From Sva-07 sp963728195 (lineage in GTDB: Bacteria; Actinomycetota; Acidimicrobiia; Acidimicrobiales; Ilumatobacteraceae), in the NCBI GenBank assembly GCA_963728195.1, contig CAVSIX010000005.1, positions 248,001 through 312,000 of the forward strand: 64,000 bases of DNA. The letters run 5' to 3'. Of the stretch, positions 34,656-44,321 are shown one piece after another; position 1 is the first letter of the stretch; each line of letters starts with the position of its first letter. The notes below the pieces were generated by a model. It ran no database searches. It saw only the letters and a program-made list of their open reading frames with translations, and was not told the DNA's origin. The position numbers and the translations under genes are program-made.

Positions 34656-35993
34656 GTGTCCCAGCGGTTCTACATCGAGACGCTCGGCTGCCCGAAGAAC
34701 GACGTCGACTCCGACAAGCTGGTCGGCGCACTCCTCGCGGACGGCATGGAAGCCACCGATGACGCCGCCCTCGCCGACCTCGTGGTCGTGAACACCTGCG
34801 CCTTCATCGACGATGCGCGCCGGGAGTCGATCGACACGATCCTGGCGCTCGACGAGAAGCGAGCACACGGTTCGCGCCTCGTCGTCACCGGCTGCATGGC
34901 CGAGCGCTACGGCGACGAACTCGCCGCTGCGCTCCCGGAGGTCGACCAGGTCGCCGGCTTCGGCCAGGCGTTCAACGTCACACCGGCCGAACGCGACGGC
35001 ACCGAGGTGCCACGCGGTTCGGCGTCGACCCGCAAACTGATCCCGGTGTCGAGCACCCCCCTGCCGGAGTTCGACCTCCTCAACCTGCCCCGTCCGAAGT
35101 CGGCCGTGCCATGGGCGTACGTCAAGATCGCCGAGGGATGCGACCGATCGTGCGGGTTCTGCGCCATCCCGAGCTTCCGAGGCCCGCAGCGCAGCCGCGA
35201 CATCGCGTCGATCCTCACCGAGGTCGACCAGCTCGAGGCCCGCGAGATCGTGCTCGTCGCACAGGACCTGGCATCGTACGGCAAGGACCGCCCCGGGGAG
35301 CTGGGCGCCGGGTCGATCGTCCCGCTCGTCAAGGCCGTCGCCGACGAGGTCGATCGCGTCCGGCTGCTGTACCTGTATCCATCCGACCTCAGCGACGAGC
35401 TGATCGATGCAATCTGCGACACCGGTGTGCCGTACTTCGACCTCTCGCTGCAGCACGTCAGCAAGCCGCTGTTGCGCCGGATGCGTCGCTGGGGCGACGG
35501 GCAGCGGTTCCTCGACCGGATCGCGGAGATCCGCGATCGCGAGCCGAACGCTGCGTTCCGCAGCAACTTCATCGTCGGCTACCCAGGCGAGAGCGAAGCG
35601 GACCACGACCAGCTCCTCCACTTCGTCGAGGAGGCGCAGCTCGACTGGTGCGGGTTCTTCTCCTACAGCCGCGAGGACGGCACGTATGCCGCCGATCTCG
35701 ACGGTGCGGTCGATCCGGCTCTGATGGCCGAGCGGCTCGCCGAGCTGCGCGAGCTGCAGGACGACATCACCGCCACTCGTCGGGATGCATTGATCGGCTC
35801 GACGATCGAGGTGCTCGTCGACACGCCCGGTGTGGGCCGCAGCCACCGCGAGGCACCCGAGATCGACGGGATCGTGCACGTCGATTCCTCCCTGAAGCCC
35901 GGCTCGATCGTTGCGGTCGACGTCGTCGATGCACTCGGTCCCGACCTCGTCGCAGCCGGCGTCAGCGCCGACACTCTCGAGGCAGCCGGATGA
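34656..35993 (+). CDS. rimO: Ribosomal protein S12 methylthiotransferase RimO
   Basis: A 445-residue radical-SAM enzyme that methylthiolates an Asp of ribosomal protein S12. The N-terminal UPF0004 domain has ETLGCPKNDVDSD, VVVNTCAFI and VVTGCMAERYG, which supply the three Cys of the auxiliary cluster. The radical-SAM triad is in EGCDRSCGFCAIP (about 160-170), with VAQDLASYGKD and the C-terminal TRAM domain (GSTIEVLVD to VVDALGPDL). LGCPKNxVDSD separates RimO from MiaB. Start is the GTG at 34656; the stop overlaps the pgsA start as ATGA. Confidence 0.95.
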   Translation: MSQRFYIETLGCPKNDVDSDKLVGALLADGMEATDDAALADLVVVNTCAFIDDARRESIDTILALDEKRAHGSRLVVTGCMAERYGDELAAALPEVDQVAGFGQAFNVTPAERDGTEVPRGSASTRKLIPVSSTPLPEFDLLNLPRPKSAVPWAYVKIAEGCDRSCGFCAIPSFRGPQRSRDIASILTEVDQLEAREIVLVAQDLASYGKDRPGELGAGSIVPLVKAVADEVDRVRLLYLYPSDLSDELIDAICDTGVPYFDLSLQHVSKPLLRRMRRWGDGQRFLDRIAEIRDREPNAAFRSNFIVGYPGESEADHDQLLHFVEEAQLDWCGFFSYSREDGTYAADLDGAVDPALMAERLAELRELQDDITATRRDALIGSTIEVLVDTPGVGRSHREAPEIDGIVHVDSSLKPGSIVAVDVVDALGPDLVAAGVSADTLEAAG

Positions 35994-36571
35994 CGGTCCC
36001 ACCCGACAAGCTCGCGACCTGGGCCAATGCGATCACCGTCGGGCGGCTGTTGCTGTCGCCGTTGATGTTCTGGGCGATCCCGAACGACGACCAGGGAGCG
36101 TGGATCGCGGTCGTGCTGTGGTTCGTGCTGTGTTCGACCGACGGCATCGACGGCTACATCGCGCGCCGCCACGGCACGACGTCGGCGGGCGCCTTCCTCG
36201 ATCCACTCGCCGACAAGGTGCTCGTGCTCGGTGCGATGTTCACGCTGGTCAGCACGGGCGTGTTCCCGGTGCTCCCCGTCGTGATCATCGCCGCGCGCGA
36301 GCTGGTGATCAGCGTGTACCGGGTGCTCGTCGGCGGCAAGGGCATCAGCGTGCCGGCGATCCGGCTCGCCAAGTACAAGACGGTGACGCAGCAGTTCGCC
36401 GTCGCCTTCGCCCTGTTCCCGCCGACGGCGCTCGATGCGACGTGGTTGTGGACCTCGCTGCTGTGGGTCGGCGTGGCGCTGGCGCTGATCAGCGGCATCC
36501 AGTACCTGTGGCGTGCTCGTCAGCTGGCGGGGTCGGCGCCGGCGCCCCTCACGGTCGACCAGATCGGCTGA
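35990..36571 (+). CDS. pgsA: CDP-alcohol phosphatidyltransferase (phosphatidylglycerophosphate synthase)
   Basis: A 193-residue integral membrane enzyme. The CDP-alcohol phosphotransferase signature is complete: DGIDGYIARRHGTTSAGAFLDPLADK (D-x2-DG-x2-AR-x8-G-x3-D-x3-D). WANAITVGRLLLSPLMFW is the typical PgsA N-terminus, and about five hydrophobic segments follow. It makes phosphatidylglycerol phosphate from CDP-diacylglycerol and glycerol 3-phosphate. The rimO-pgsA-cinA order supports the assignment over other family members. ATG overlaps the rimO stop. Confidence 0.93.
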   Translation: MTVPPDKLATWANAITVGRLLLSPLMFWAIPNDDQGAWIAVVLWFVLCSTDGIDGYIARRHGTTSAGAFLDPLADKVLVLGAMFTLVSTGVFPVLPVVIIAARELVISVYRVLVGGKGISVPAIRLAKYKTVTQQFAVAFALFPPTALDATWLWTSLLWVGVALALISGIQYLWRARQLAGSAPAPLTVDQIG

Positions 36572-36580
36572 GGAACTCGA

Positions 36581-37834
36581 GTGGCGCAGCGTTGCGACGT
36601 CCTCGCCGTCGGCACCGAGCTGCTGCTGGGCCAGATCATCGACTCGAACTCGGCGTGGATCGGCGGCGAGTTGGCCGCGAACGGGATCGACTCGTTGGTG
36701 CAGGTCAAGGTCGGCGACAACGTCGGGCGCATCGAGGTCCAGCTGCGGCGGCTGCTCGAGGCCGCCGACGCCGTGATCATCTGTGGCGGCCTCGGGCCGA
36801 CCCACGACGATCTGACGCGCGACGCGATCGCGACGGTGATGGGCGTCGACCTGGTGCTGGATGAGTCGGTGGCCGAGGTGATCCGGGGACTGTTCGCATC
36901 GCGAGGTCGTCGGATGCCGGAGAACAACCTTCGCCAGGCGCTGGTGCCCGTCGGTGCGACGATCATCGCGCAGACGCGCGGCACCGCACCCGGGCTGATC
37001 TGTCCGGTCACCGTCGGGAGTGTCGACAAGGTCGTCTACGCCGTTCCCGGGGTGCCCCACGAGATGTACGACATGATGCAGCGGGCGGTCCTGCCCGATC
37101 TGCGGCGCCGTAGCGGCGAAGAGTCGGTGATCCGCAGCCGCGTGCTGCGTACGTGGGGCGAGAGCGAGAGCGGGCTCAACGAGCGCCTCGACGACGTGAT
37201 CGCGCAACTGGAGGGCCCCGACACGCCGACGCTCGCGTTCCTGGCGAGCGGCTGGGAGGGGCTGAAGGTGCGGCTCACCGCCAAGGCGCCGACCGCCATC
37301 GAGTGTGACACGCAGCTCGATCACTGGGGCCAGGTCGTGCGCAGCGAGCTCGGTGAGCTCGTGTTCGGCACCGACGACGACACGATGGAGTCGGTCGTGC
37401 TCGACCTGTGCCGTCGCGGCGGGCTGACGCTGGCGACCGCCGAGTCGGTGACCGGGGGGCTGGTGGGAGCACGCCTGACCGGGATTGCGGGCGCCAGCGA
37501 CGTCTTCCGCGGCGCGATCGTCAGCTACGCCACGGAGGTCAAGCGGTCGCTCCTCGGCGTGGGGGAAGGACCGGTCGTCAGCGAAGCGGCCGCCCGGCAG
37601 ATGGCCCACGGTGTGCGTGGACGCCTGGGGGCCGACATCGGCCTGTCGCTGACCGGCGTGGCCGGTCCCGACGAGCAGGACGGCCAACCGGTCGGCACGC
37701 TGTACGTCGGCATGGTGGGACCGGGATTCGACGAGGTGCGCCACGCCCGCCTCCCCGGCCAACGTGAGCAGATGCGCCAGTTCGCCGTGATCACGGCCCT
37801 CGGCTTCCTGCGCACCGAACTCGCGGCCCGCTGA
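36581..37834 (+). CDS. cinA: CinA-family nicotinamide-nucleotide amidohydrolase
   Basis: A 417-residue two-domain protein. The N-terminal molybdopterin-binding-like (COG1058) domain has VLAVGTELLLGQIIDSNSAWIGGELAANGID and ICGGLGPTHDDLTRDAIA. The C-terminal PncC domain (about 260-417) has LATAESVTGGLVGARLTGIAGASDVFRGAIVSYATEVKRSLLGV and LTGVAGPDEQDGQPVGTLYVG, which in the family deamidates nicotinamide mononucleotide in pyridine-nucleotide salvage. GTG start 9 bases after pgsA. Full length for the family. Confidence 0.94.
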   Translation: MAQRCDVLAVGTELLLGQIIDSNSAWIGGELAANGIDSLVQVKVGDNVGRIEVQLRRLLEAADAVIICGGLGPTHDDLTRDAIATVMGVDLVLDESVAEVIRGLFASRGRRMPENNLRQALVPVGATIIAQTRGTAPGLICPVTVGSVDKVVYAVPGVPHEMYDMMQRAVLPDLRRRSGEESVIRSRVLRTWGESESGLNERLDDVIAQLEGPDTPTLAFLASGWEGLKVRLTAKAPTAIECDTQLDHWGQVVRSELGELVFGTDDDTMESVVLDLCRRGGLTLATAESVTGGLVGARLTGIAGASDVFRGAIVSYATEVKRSLLGVGEGPVVSEAAARQMAHGVRGRLGADIGLSLTGVAGPDEQDGQPVGTLYVGMVGPGFDEVRHARLPGQREQMRQFAVITALGFLRTELAAR

Positions 37835-37883
37835 ACTCCGACGTGCGGCGCGCATCCGATGCTCTGCTGGTGGCAAGAGCCGA

Positions 37884-37899
37884 TAGTTTCGACCTGCAA
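37884..37899 (+). promoter_or_regulatory. Candidate tRNA promoter -10
   Basis: TAGTTT at 37884-37889 fits a -10 hexamer and would place the transcription start a few bases before the tRNA 5' end at 37900. No convincing -35 was found at the expected distance. Confidence 0.35.
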
Positions 37900-37973
37900 G
37901 CCCCTGTAGCTCAGTTGGACAGAGCAAGTCCCTTCTAATGACAAGGTCGCAGGTTCGAATCCTGCCGGGGGCG
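37900..37973 (+). tRNA. tRNA-Arg (anticodon UCU)
   Basis: Acceptor arm GCCCCTG (37900-37906) pairs with CGGGGGC (37966-37972) with one wobble; D stem GCTC/GAGC; anticodon loop CTTCTAA (37932-37938) with TCT at 37934-37936; T arm GCAGG-TTCGAAT-CCTGC is perfect; the discriminator is G. A20 in the D loop and C35 are arginine identity elements. No CCA is encoded. The anticodon stem AGTCC/TGACA has only three Watson-Crick pairs, with A27-A43 and C31-U39 mismatched, which is unusual for a functional tRNA. Confidence 0.85.
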
Positions 37974-38035
37974 CTGTACCCTGGTCTGCCGCTGCGTCCA
38001 CTCGCGGCCCCACCCCCGACCAGGCGAGGTTCTGC

Positions 38036-38560
38036 GTGAAGTTCAAGAAGGGCGAAACCGTCATCTATCCCCAACACGGCGCATGCGTGGTGATGGGCAC
38101 CAAGAAGATGGAGTTCTTCGGCGAGAAGCAGGACTACCTCATCCTGAAGACGGTCATCAACGAGATGACCCTCAAGGTGCCGATCTCGAGCACCGACGAG
38201 GTGGGCGTCCGCCCGCCGGTCTCCGCCGACGAACTCGAGGACCTGGTGGCCGTGCTGGCCAAGCCCGACCCTCGCGTGCCGTCCAACTGGAGCCGCCGGT
38301 TCAAGAACCACCAGGAGAAGCTCAAGAGCGGCGACGTCTACCAGGTCGCCGAAGTCGTCCGGAACCTTGCCGCCCGCAACCGCGATGCGTCGCTGTCGGC
38401 CGCCGAGCGCACGATGTACGAGCGTGCCCGGGTCAACCTGATCTCGGAGATCTCGCCGGCGCTGAAGGTGTCGGCCGAGGAGGCCGAGGCCTACCTCGAC
38501 GACGCACTGGCCAAGGGCGTCCTCAAGGCGCCCGCCGCCGAGGCCAAGAAGAAGAAATGA
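38036..38560 (+). CDS. carD: CarD-family transcriptional regulator
   Basis: A 174-residue RNA polymerase-binding protein. The N-terminal Tudor-like RNAP-interacting domain is MKFKKGETVIYPQHGACVV..., followed by the helical DNA-binding domain (SADELEDLVAVLAKPDPRVPSNWSRRFKNHQEKLKSGDVYQVAEVVRNLAARNRDASLSAAERTMYERARVNLISEIS). The conserved Trp of PSNWSRR is the residue that contacts the promoter bubble in mycobacterial CarD. It stabilises open complexes at rRNA and many other promoters. The tail is Lys-rich. GTG start 62 bases after the tRNA, so co-transcription is possible. Its stop abuts palindrome A6. Confidence 0.95.
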   Translation: MKFKKGETVIYPQHGACVVMGTKKMEFFGEKQDYLILKTVINEMTLKVPISSTDEVGVRPPVSADELEDLVAVLAKPDPRVPSNWSRRFKNHQEKLKSGDVYQVAEVVRNLAARNRDASLSAAERTMYERARVNLISEISPALKVSAEEAEAYLDDALAKGVLKAPAAEAKKKK

Positions 38561-38562
38561 TC

Positions 38563-38593
38563 GTCACGCCAGGGGTCAGACCCCAGGCGTGAC
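38563..38593 (+). repeat. Family A palindrome, copy A6
   Basis: Arm GTCACGCC, A, GGGGTC, centre A, GACCCC, A, arm GGCGTGAC; the arms pair perfectly apart from the A/A mismatch. It starts 2 bases after the carD stop, and its centre contains the TGA stop (38576-38578 on the minus strand) of the convergent endonuclease/phosphatase-like gene, whose last residues it encodes. Confidence 0.93.
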
Positions 38594-39331
38594 ACCCGTC
38601 GGCAGGTCGAAGCGCACGGTCACCGGAAGGTGATCGGAGAGGCCCGCCCATTCGTCGCCGCCCGACGGCACCGACACGCTGACGTCGAGTGCCCCTGCCG
38701 GCAGCAGCACGTGGTCGAGCAGCTGCGTCGGCACGCCGGCTGGATTCGTCATCGGCGGCACCACGTGCTCGATGCCGGGGAGCGTGTCGACGATCGACGG
38801 GTCGCCGGCGTCGTTGAAGTCGCCGGCGACGACCGCCGGCGGATCATCGCCGATGGTCGCCACCAAGGCCCTGACGCGCACCGCCTCGGCACGCCGAGAG
38901 TCGGCGTCGTCGTGCGGCGACAGATGCAGGTTGTAGATCATCAGCATCGAGCGGTCGCTGCGTCCGACCAGCCCCCACTGGGCGATGCGGCGGCGCCAAC
39001 TCCGCACCGGCTGGCCGTCGGAGATTTCGGTGTGGCCGACGGCGTCGAGCAGATGGGGCGTCATGATCGCCATGCCCTCCGAGCGCCACCACATGAGCTT
39101 CGTGTAGGGCGAGTGCTTGAGCGACCACGAGTACCGCATCCGCAGTGCACCGGCCAGCGATGCGGCCTGGCCCTTGCGGATCTCCTGGATGGCCACCACG
39201 TCCGGAGACTCGGTCAGGATCGCATCGGCGAGCGCAGCGACATCGGGCTTGGCGGCGCCGTGGACGTTCCAGGACAGCACCGCCCACCGGTGGGCGCTGT
39301 GGGGAGGTGGATCGGCGGGCTCCGTCGACAT
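38576..39331 (-). CDS. Endonuclease/exonuclease/phosphatase-family protein
   Basis: A 251-residue EEP-fold hydrolase. WAVLSWNVHGAAKPD supplies the first metal-site Asn, VVAIQEIRKG the catalytic Glu, MLMIYNLHLSPHDD the Asp/His region, VVAGDFNDAGD the GDFN motif and GLSDHLPVTV the terminal SDH motif. The fold covers metal-dependent nucleases, phosphatases and sphingomyelinases, so the substrate is not known. ATG 39331 gives MSTEPADPP. No signal peptide. The C-terminal GVTPGV and the stop codon come from palindrome A6. Confidence 0.88.
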   Translation of the reverse strand: MSTEPADPPPHSAHRWAVLSWNVHGAAKPDVAALADAILTESPDVVAIQEIRKGQAASLAGALRMRYSWSLKHSPYTKLMWWRSEGMAIMTPHLLDAVGHTEISDGQPVRSWRRRIAQWGLVGRSDRSMLMIYNLHLSPHDDADSRRAEAVRVRALVATIGDDPPAVVAGDFNDAGDPSIVDTLPGIEHVVPPMTNPAGVPTQLLDHVLLPAGALDVSVSVPSGGDEWAGLSDHLPVTVRFDLPTGVTPGV

Positions 39332-39372
39332 GTCGTCGAGTGTCGCACGTCGTCGTGCCAGACTCGACGACC

Positions 39373-40239
39373 ATGAGCAACGTCGCATTCCTCGGTCTCG
39401 GTGTGATGGGTGCACCGATGGCTCGTCATCTCGCACGCGGCGACCATCAGGTCGTCGTGTACAACCGCACCGCAGCCAAGGCGCTCGCATGGGTGGCCCT
39501 CCACGGCAACCGGGCCGCCCCGACGCCGGGTGAAGCGGCTGCGGGAGCCGACATCGTCGCAGTGTGCGTCGGCAACGACGACGACGTGCGCGAGGTCGTG
39601 CTCGGCCCGAACGGTGCGCTCGCTGCGATGGCGTCGGGTTCGATCCTCATCGATCACACCACGGCGTCGGCGGGCGTGGCCAGGGAGCTGTCGGCCGCCT
39701 GCGCCGAGCGGGGCGTCGGGTTCGTCGACGCACCGGTGTCCGGCGGCCAGGCCGGCGCCGAGAACGGCCAACTCACCGTGATGTGCGGCTGCGACGACGA
39801 CGAGGTGTTCGAGCGGGCGAAGGCGGCGATCGACACGTATGCCAAGTCCTGTGTGCGACTCGGACCGGCCGGCGCCGGCCAGCTCACCAAGATGGTCAAC
39901 CAGATCTGCATCGCCGGTCTGCTGCAGGGGCTCGCCGAGGGTGTGAACTTCGCGATGGTCGCCGGCCTCGACGTCGACCAGGTCGTGGACGTGATCGGCA
40001 AGGGTGCCGCACAGAGCTGGCAGATGGACAACCGCGCCCGCACGATGGCTGCCGACGAGTTCGACTTCGGGTTCGCGGTCGAATGGATGCGCAAGGATCT
40101 CGGCATCGTGCTCGACGAAGCCGACCGCAATGGCGCCCGACTGCCGGTGACCGCCCTCGTCGACCAGTTCTACAAGGACGTCGTCGCCCGCGGCGGTGAC
40201 CGCTGGGACACCAGCAGCCTGATCCGTCTGCTTCGCTGA
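39373..40239 (+). CDS. 3-hydroxyisobutyrate dehydrogenase-family oxidoreductase
   Basis: A 288-residue beta-hydroxyacid dehydrogenase. FLGLGVMGAPMARHL is the NAD(P)-binding motif, FVDAPVSGGQAGAENGQLTVMCG the substrate-binding signature, and the catalytic Lys is in GAGQLTKMVNQICIAG. The family includes 3-hydroxyisobutyrate, tartronate semialdehyde and glyoxylate/succinic semialdehyde reductases; DHTTAS and the surrounding residues do not decide between them. ATG 39373 follows CAGACT by 8 bases. Divergent from the EEP hydrolase. Confidence 0.9.
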   Translation: MSNVAFLGLGVMGAPMARHLARGDHQVVVYNRTAAKALAWVALHGNRAAPTPGEAAAGADIVAVCVGNDDDVREVVLGPNGALAAMASGSILIDHTTASAGVARELSAACAERGVGFVDAPVSGGQAGAENGQLTVMCGCDDDEVFERAKAAIDTYAKSCVRLGPAGAGQLTKMVNQICIAGLLQGLAEGVNFAMVAGLDVDQVVDVIGKGAAQSWQMDNRARTMAADEFDFGFAVEWMRKDLGIVLDEADRNGARLPVTALVDQFYKDVVARGGDRWDTSSLIRLLR

Positions 40240-40243
40240 GCCC

Positions 40244-40702
40244 TCAGTCGGGGCGCGAGAAATGCTCCTGGGCGAATTCGTACACGCCCTGGTCGTGCGA
40301 GAACTCCACGGTGTTGCCGTCGGGGTCGCGCACCATGCAGACGTAGCCGATCGGATACGGCAGTTGCACCGGGGGAGTGGCGAGCCAGCCGCCCTCCTCG
40401 GCGACCGCCGCGATCTCGTCGATGTCGCTGCGCTCGGCGACCTCGAAGCCGAGATGGGAGAACGATCCGAGTGGCGACGGTTTGGCCTTCTCGTCGGGTT
40501 CGTGGCCGGCGAAGAACTGGGCGAACACGAGGATGAACGGCGTGTCCGGTGCGTCGGGATGGCCGAGCCAGGCACCGTATCCGTGGTCGTCCTCACGCTT
40601 CGCCAACAACTGCAGCGGCGTGTACGTCGTGTACCACTCGATCATCGTGTCGATGTCGCTCACCGACAGCGCCAGGTGGGTCCAGCGGGGAAGTCCTACC
40701 AC
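40244..40702 (-). CDS. VOC-superfamily protein (glyoxalase/dioxygenase fold)
   Basis: A 152-residue single vicinal-oxygen-chelate protein. WTHLALSVSDIDTMIEWYTTYTPLQLL provides the first metal His, FSHLGFEVAERSDIDEIAAVAEEGG the second half, and GYVCMVRDPDGNTVEFSHDQGVYEF the metal Glu and the usual RDPDGN(T/L)VE motif. It could be a lactoylglutathione lyase-like or ring-cleaving enzyme; nothing decides. The GTG at 40702 is preceded at 7 bases by TAGCTT. It converges closely on the dehydrogenase (4-base gap). Confidence 0.85.
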   Translation of the reverse strand: MVGLPRWTHLALSVSDIDTMIEWYTTYTPLQLLAKREDDHGYGAWLGHPDAPDTPFILVFAQFFAGHEPDEKAKPSPLGSFSHLGFEVAERSDIDEIAAVAEEGGWLATPPVQLPYPIGYVCMVRDPDGNTVEFSHDQGVYEFAQEHFSRPD

Positions 40703-40715
40703 CCGTGCGAAGCTA
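40703..40715 (-). promoter_or_regulatory. Candidate leaderless -10 element (VOC gene)
   Basis: On the minus strand TAGCTT (40715-40710) is followed by 7 bases and the GTG at 40702. No Shine-Dalgarno sequence. Confidence 0.4.
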
Positions 40716-40740
40716 CCGCGGCCCGGTCCATCGCGCCCAG

Positions 40741-40841
40741 CGATGAGCGAAGCGACGATATTCGGTCGGTTGGCTCATCGCACGAAGGCGCAAGGCGCCA
40801 GCGATGAGCGAAGTGACGGTATGCGGTCGGTTGGCTCATCG
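40741..40841 (+). repeat. Family B palindrome cluster, copies B3-B4
   Basis: Two diverged 40-bp copies (40741-40780 and 40802-40841) with left arms CGATGAGCGAA and right arms TTGGCTCATCG, which pair with one mismatch. The period is again 61 bases with a 21-base spacer of unrelated sequence. They lie between the VOC gene and the aminotransferase, both on the minus strand, yet the repeats keep the same plus-strand orientation as the other clusters. Confidence 0.9.
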
Positions 40842-40870
40842 CAGGCAGATCTGGGGGGCTGGACGCCGAG

Positions 40871-42082
<1,212 letters not shown>

Positions 42083-42162
42083 GTCGGCATTCTGCCAGCC
42101 GCCGTCGGTTCGACCCGGTCCCGACCGCTCGCCGCCGTTGTCGATTGTGGCAAGGTCGCGCC

Positions 42163-44310
42163 ATGCCGACACCGTTCGAAGCGGCCGCGGCCCGTGTCAG
42201 CCGCGGCGGAGACCATCACGCGGAGGCCGCCGATCTGGTCGCCCAGATGACGCTGGACGAGCGGCTCGGTTGTCTGGATGGCGACACGCCGTTCTGGCCT
42301 GGTCTGTTCGACATGACCGCCGGCGGCTACTACCGCCACCCGTGGCCTGCGGCCCGGGTCGAACGTCTCGGGATCCCCGGCATCGACTTCGCGGACGGAC
42401 CCCGAGGGTGCGTCGTCGGTGACGCGACCGCGTTCCCGGTCAGCATGGCGCGCGGCGCGAGCTTCGATCCCGACCTCGAAATCCGCGTCGGCGAGGCGAT
42501 CGGCGCCGAGCTGCGGGCGAGCGGTGCCACGTTCACCGGTGCGGTGTGCATGAATCTTCTGCGCCATCCTGCGTGGGGTCGCGCACAGGAGACCTACGGC
42601 GAAGACCCGCATCACGTCGGGATGATGGCGTCGGCGCTCACGGCGGGTCTGCAACGTCACGTGATGGCGTGCATGAAGCACTTCGCGCTCAACTCGATGG
42701 AGAACGCCCGCTTCACCGTCGATGTCACCGTCGACGAGCGGGCGCTGCACGAGGTCTATCTCGCTCATTTCGAGCGGGTTGCGGCTGCGGGGGTCGCGTC
42801 GGTGATGAGTGCCTACAACTCGGTGAACGGCGAGTGGTGCGGCCAGAACGAGCACCTGTTGAACGACGTCCTGCGCGAGGAGTGGGGTTGGGACGGCTTC
42901 GTCGTCTCCGACTTCATCTTCGGTCTGCGCGATCCGGCGGCGTCGCTGACCGCCGGCCTCGATATCGAGATGCCGTTCCGCCAGCAGCGCGCGATGGCGC
43001 TCGAGGCAGCGATCGTCCGAGGTGACGTCGCCGAAGCCGTCGTCGACCGATCGGTCGAGCGGATCGTGGCGACGTTGCTGCGGTTCCACGCAGTGTTCGA
43101 ACAGCAGCCGGAGCCCGACGTGGTCGGATGCGTCGAACATCGTGCCCTGGCGCGAGAGGTCGCAGCGGCATCGATGGTGCTGTTGCGCAACGAGGGGTCG
43201 CTGTTGCCGCTCGATGCATCGACCGTCGGTCGCGTGGCGGTACTCGGCCGGCTGGCCGACGTCGCCGATCTGGGTGACGGTGGATCGAGCGACGTGCGGT
43301 CGTCGCATGTCGTGACGCCGCTCGACGGGTTGCGCGCCCGGTTCGGCGCCGACCGCGTCACCCATGCCGCCGACGACGCATCGATCGCCGTCGGGGCCGA
43401 CGTGGTCGTCGTCGTGGTCGGCTACACGAAGGCCGACGAGGGCGAGTGCATCGAGGCCGCCGGGGCCGACGCGCTGGGACGAATGGTCTTTCCGCCGGTC
43501 GACCACCCGACCCTCGGCAGCCAGGCCGACTGGACGGCGCCGCCGGGCCCGATGCGCCAACCGGCCGCACCCGATGGTGTGGACGGCGAGCGCATGGCTG
43601 CCGGCGGCGACCGCGTGTCGCTGCAGCTGTCCGCAGCCCACGAGGCGCTGATCGCAGCGGCCGCCGAGGCGAACGACAACGTGGTCGTCGTGGTCGTCGG
43701 AGGGTCAGCGGTCGTGATGCCGTGGGCATCGACGGTGCGAGCGGTCCTGATGACGTGGTACGCCGGCGTCGAGGGCGGCGCTGCGTTGGCCGACGTACTG
43801 GCCGGAGACGTCGAGCCCGCCGGGCGCCTGCCGTTCGTTGTCCCCACCGATCCTGCTCATCTGCCGCATTTCGACCGTGACGCGACCAGCATCACCTACG
43901 ACCTGTTCCACGGCCAGTGGAAACTCGACCGCGACGGCCATCGCGCGCAGTTCCCCTTCGGGTGGGGCCTCGGCTGGGGTGCCGTCGAGGTGGTCGATGC
44001 GGCGATGGCGGACCCCACCACGCTGGTCGTGTCGGTACGCAACCCGGGCCCGCGTCCGTTGCGTCCGGCGCTGTTCGCCCACGCCGGTGTCGTGGGGAGC
44101 GGCGTCGAGCGTCCCCGTCGACGCCTCGTCGGATTCGCACGCGCCGACGTCGCACCGGGAGCGAGCACCGACGTCGAGATCGACGTCGACTGGTCGATGC
44201 TCGACGTGCGCATCGACGGCGACTGGGTGACCGAACACGGCGACTACGCGATCGATGTCGGGCGTCACGCCGGTGACCACGGGGCGCTCACGGTGAGCGT
44301 CCAGCGCTAA
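42163..44310 (+). CDS. Glycoside hydrolase family 3 (beta-glucosidase-like)
   Basis: A 715-residue GH3 enzyme with the three usual parts: the TIM-barrel with MACMKHFALNSMENARFTVDVTVDERALHEVYLAHFERV (the KHF motif) and the nucleophile Asp in FVVSDFIFG, where the usual SDW is SDF; the alpha/beta sandwich starting near residue 330 (SMVLLRNEGSLLPLD); and a C-terminal fibronectin-like domain. No signal peptide, so it is probably cytosolic. It hydrolyses beta-linked gluco- or xylo-oligosaccharides or glycosides in the family. CAAGGT ends 6 bases before the ATG. Confidence 0.9.
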   Translation: MPTPFEAAAARVSRGGDHHAEAADLVAQMTLDERLGCLDGDTPFWPGLFDMTAGGYYRHPWPAARVERLGIPGIDFADGPRGCVVGDATAFPVSMARGASFDPDLEIRVGEAIGAELRASGATFTGAVCMNLLRHPAWGRAQETYGEDPHHVGMMASALTAGLQRHVMACMKHFALNSMENARFTVDVTVDERALHEVYLAHFERVAAAGVASVMSAYNSVNGEWCGQNEHLLNDVLREEWGWDGFVVSDFIFGLRDPAASLTAGLDIEMPFRQQRAMALEAAIVRGDVAEAVVDRSVERIVATLLRFHAVFEQQPEPDVVGCVEHRALAREVAAASMVLLRNEGSLLPLDASTVGRVAVLGRLADVADLGDGGSSDVRSSHVVTPLDGLRARFGADRVTHAADDASIAVGADVVVVVVGYTKADEGECIEAAGADALGRMVFPPVDHPTLGSQADWTAPPGPMRQPAAPDGVDGERMAAGGDRVSLQLSAAHEALIAAAAEANDNVVVVVVGGSAVVMPWASTVRAVLMTWYAGVEGGAALADVLAGDVEPAGRLPFVVPTDPAHLPHFDRDATSITYDLFHGQWKLDRDGHRAQFPFGWGLGWGAVEVVDAAMADPTTLVVSVRNPGPRPLRPALFAHAGVVGSGVERPRRRLVGFARADVAPGASTDVEIDVDWSMLDVRIDGDWVTEHGDYAIDVGRHAGDHGALTVSVQR

Positions 44311-44321
44311 CCTCGGCGCCC
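44308..44321 (+). promoter_or_regulatory. Candidate leaderless -10 element (FKBP gene)
   Basis: TAACCT (44308-44313) begins with the TAA stop codon of the GH3 gene and ends 8 bases before the ATG at 44322. No Shine-Dalgarno sequence. Confidence 0.35.

Noticed and set aside
35663..38311. 882-residue minus-strand ORF spanning cinA, the tRNA and carD
   Set aside because: It crosses a tRNA gene and three well-supported genes on the other strand; no domains.
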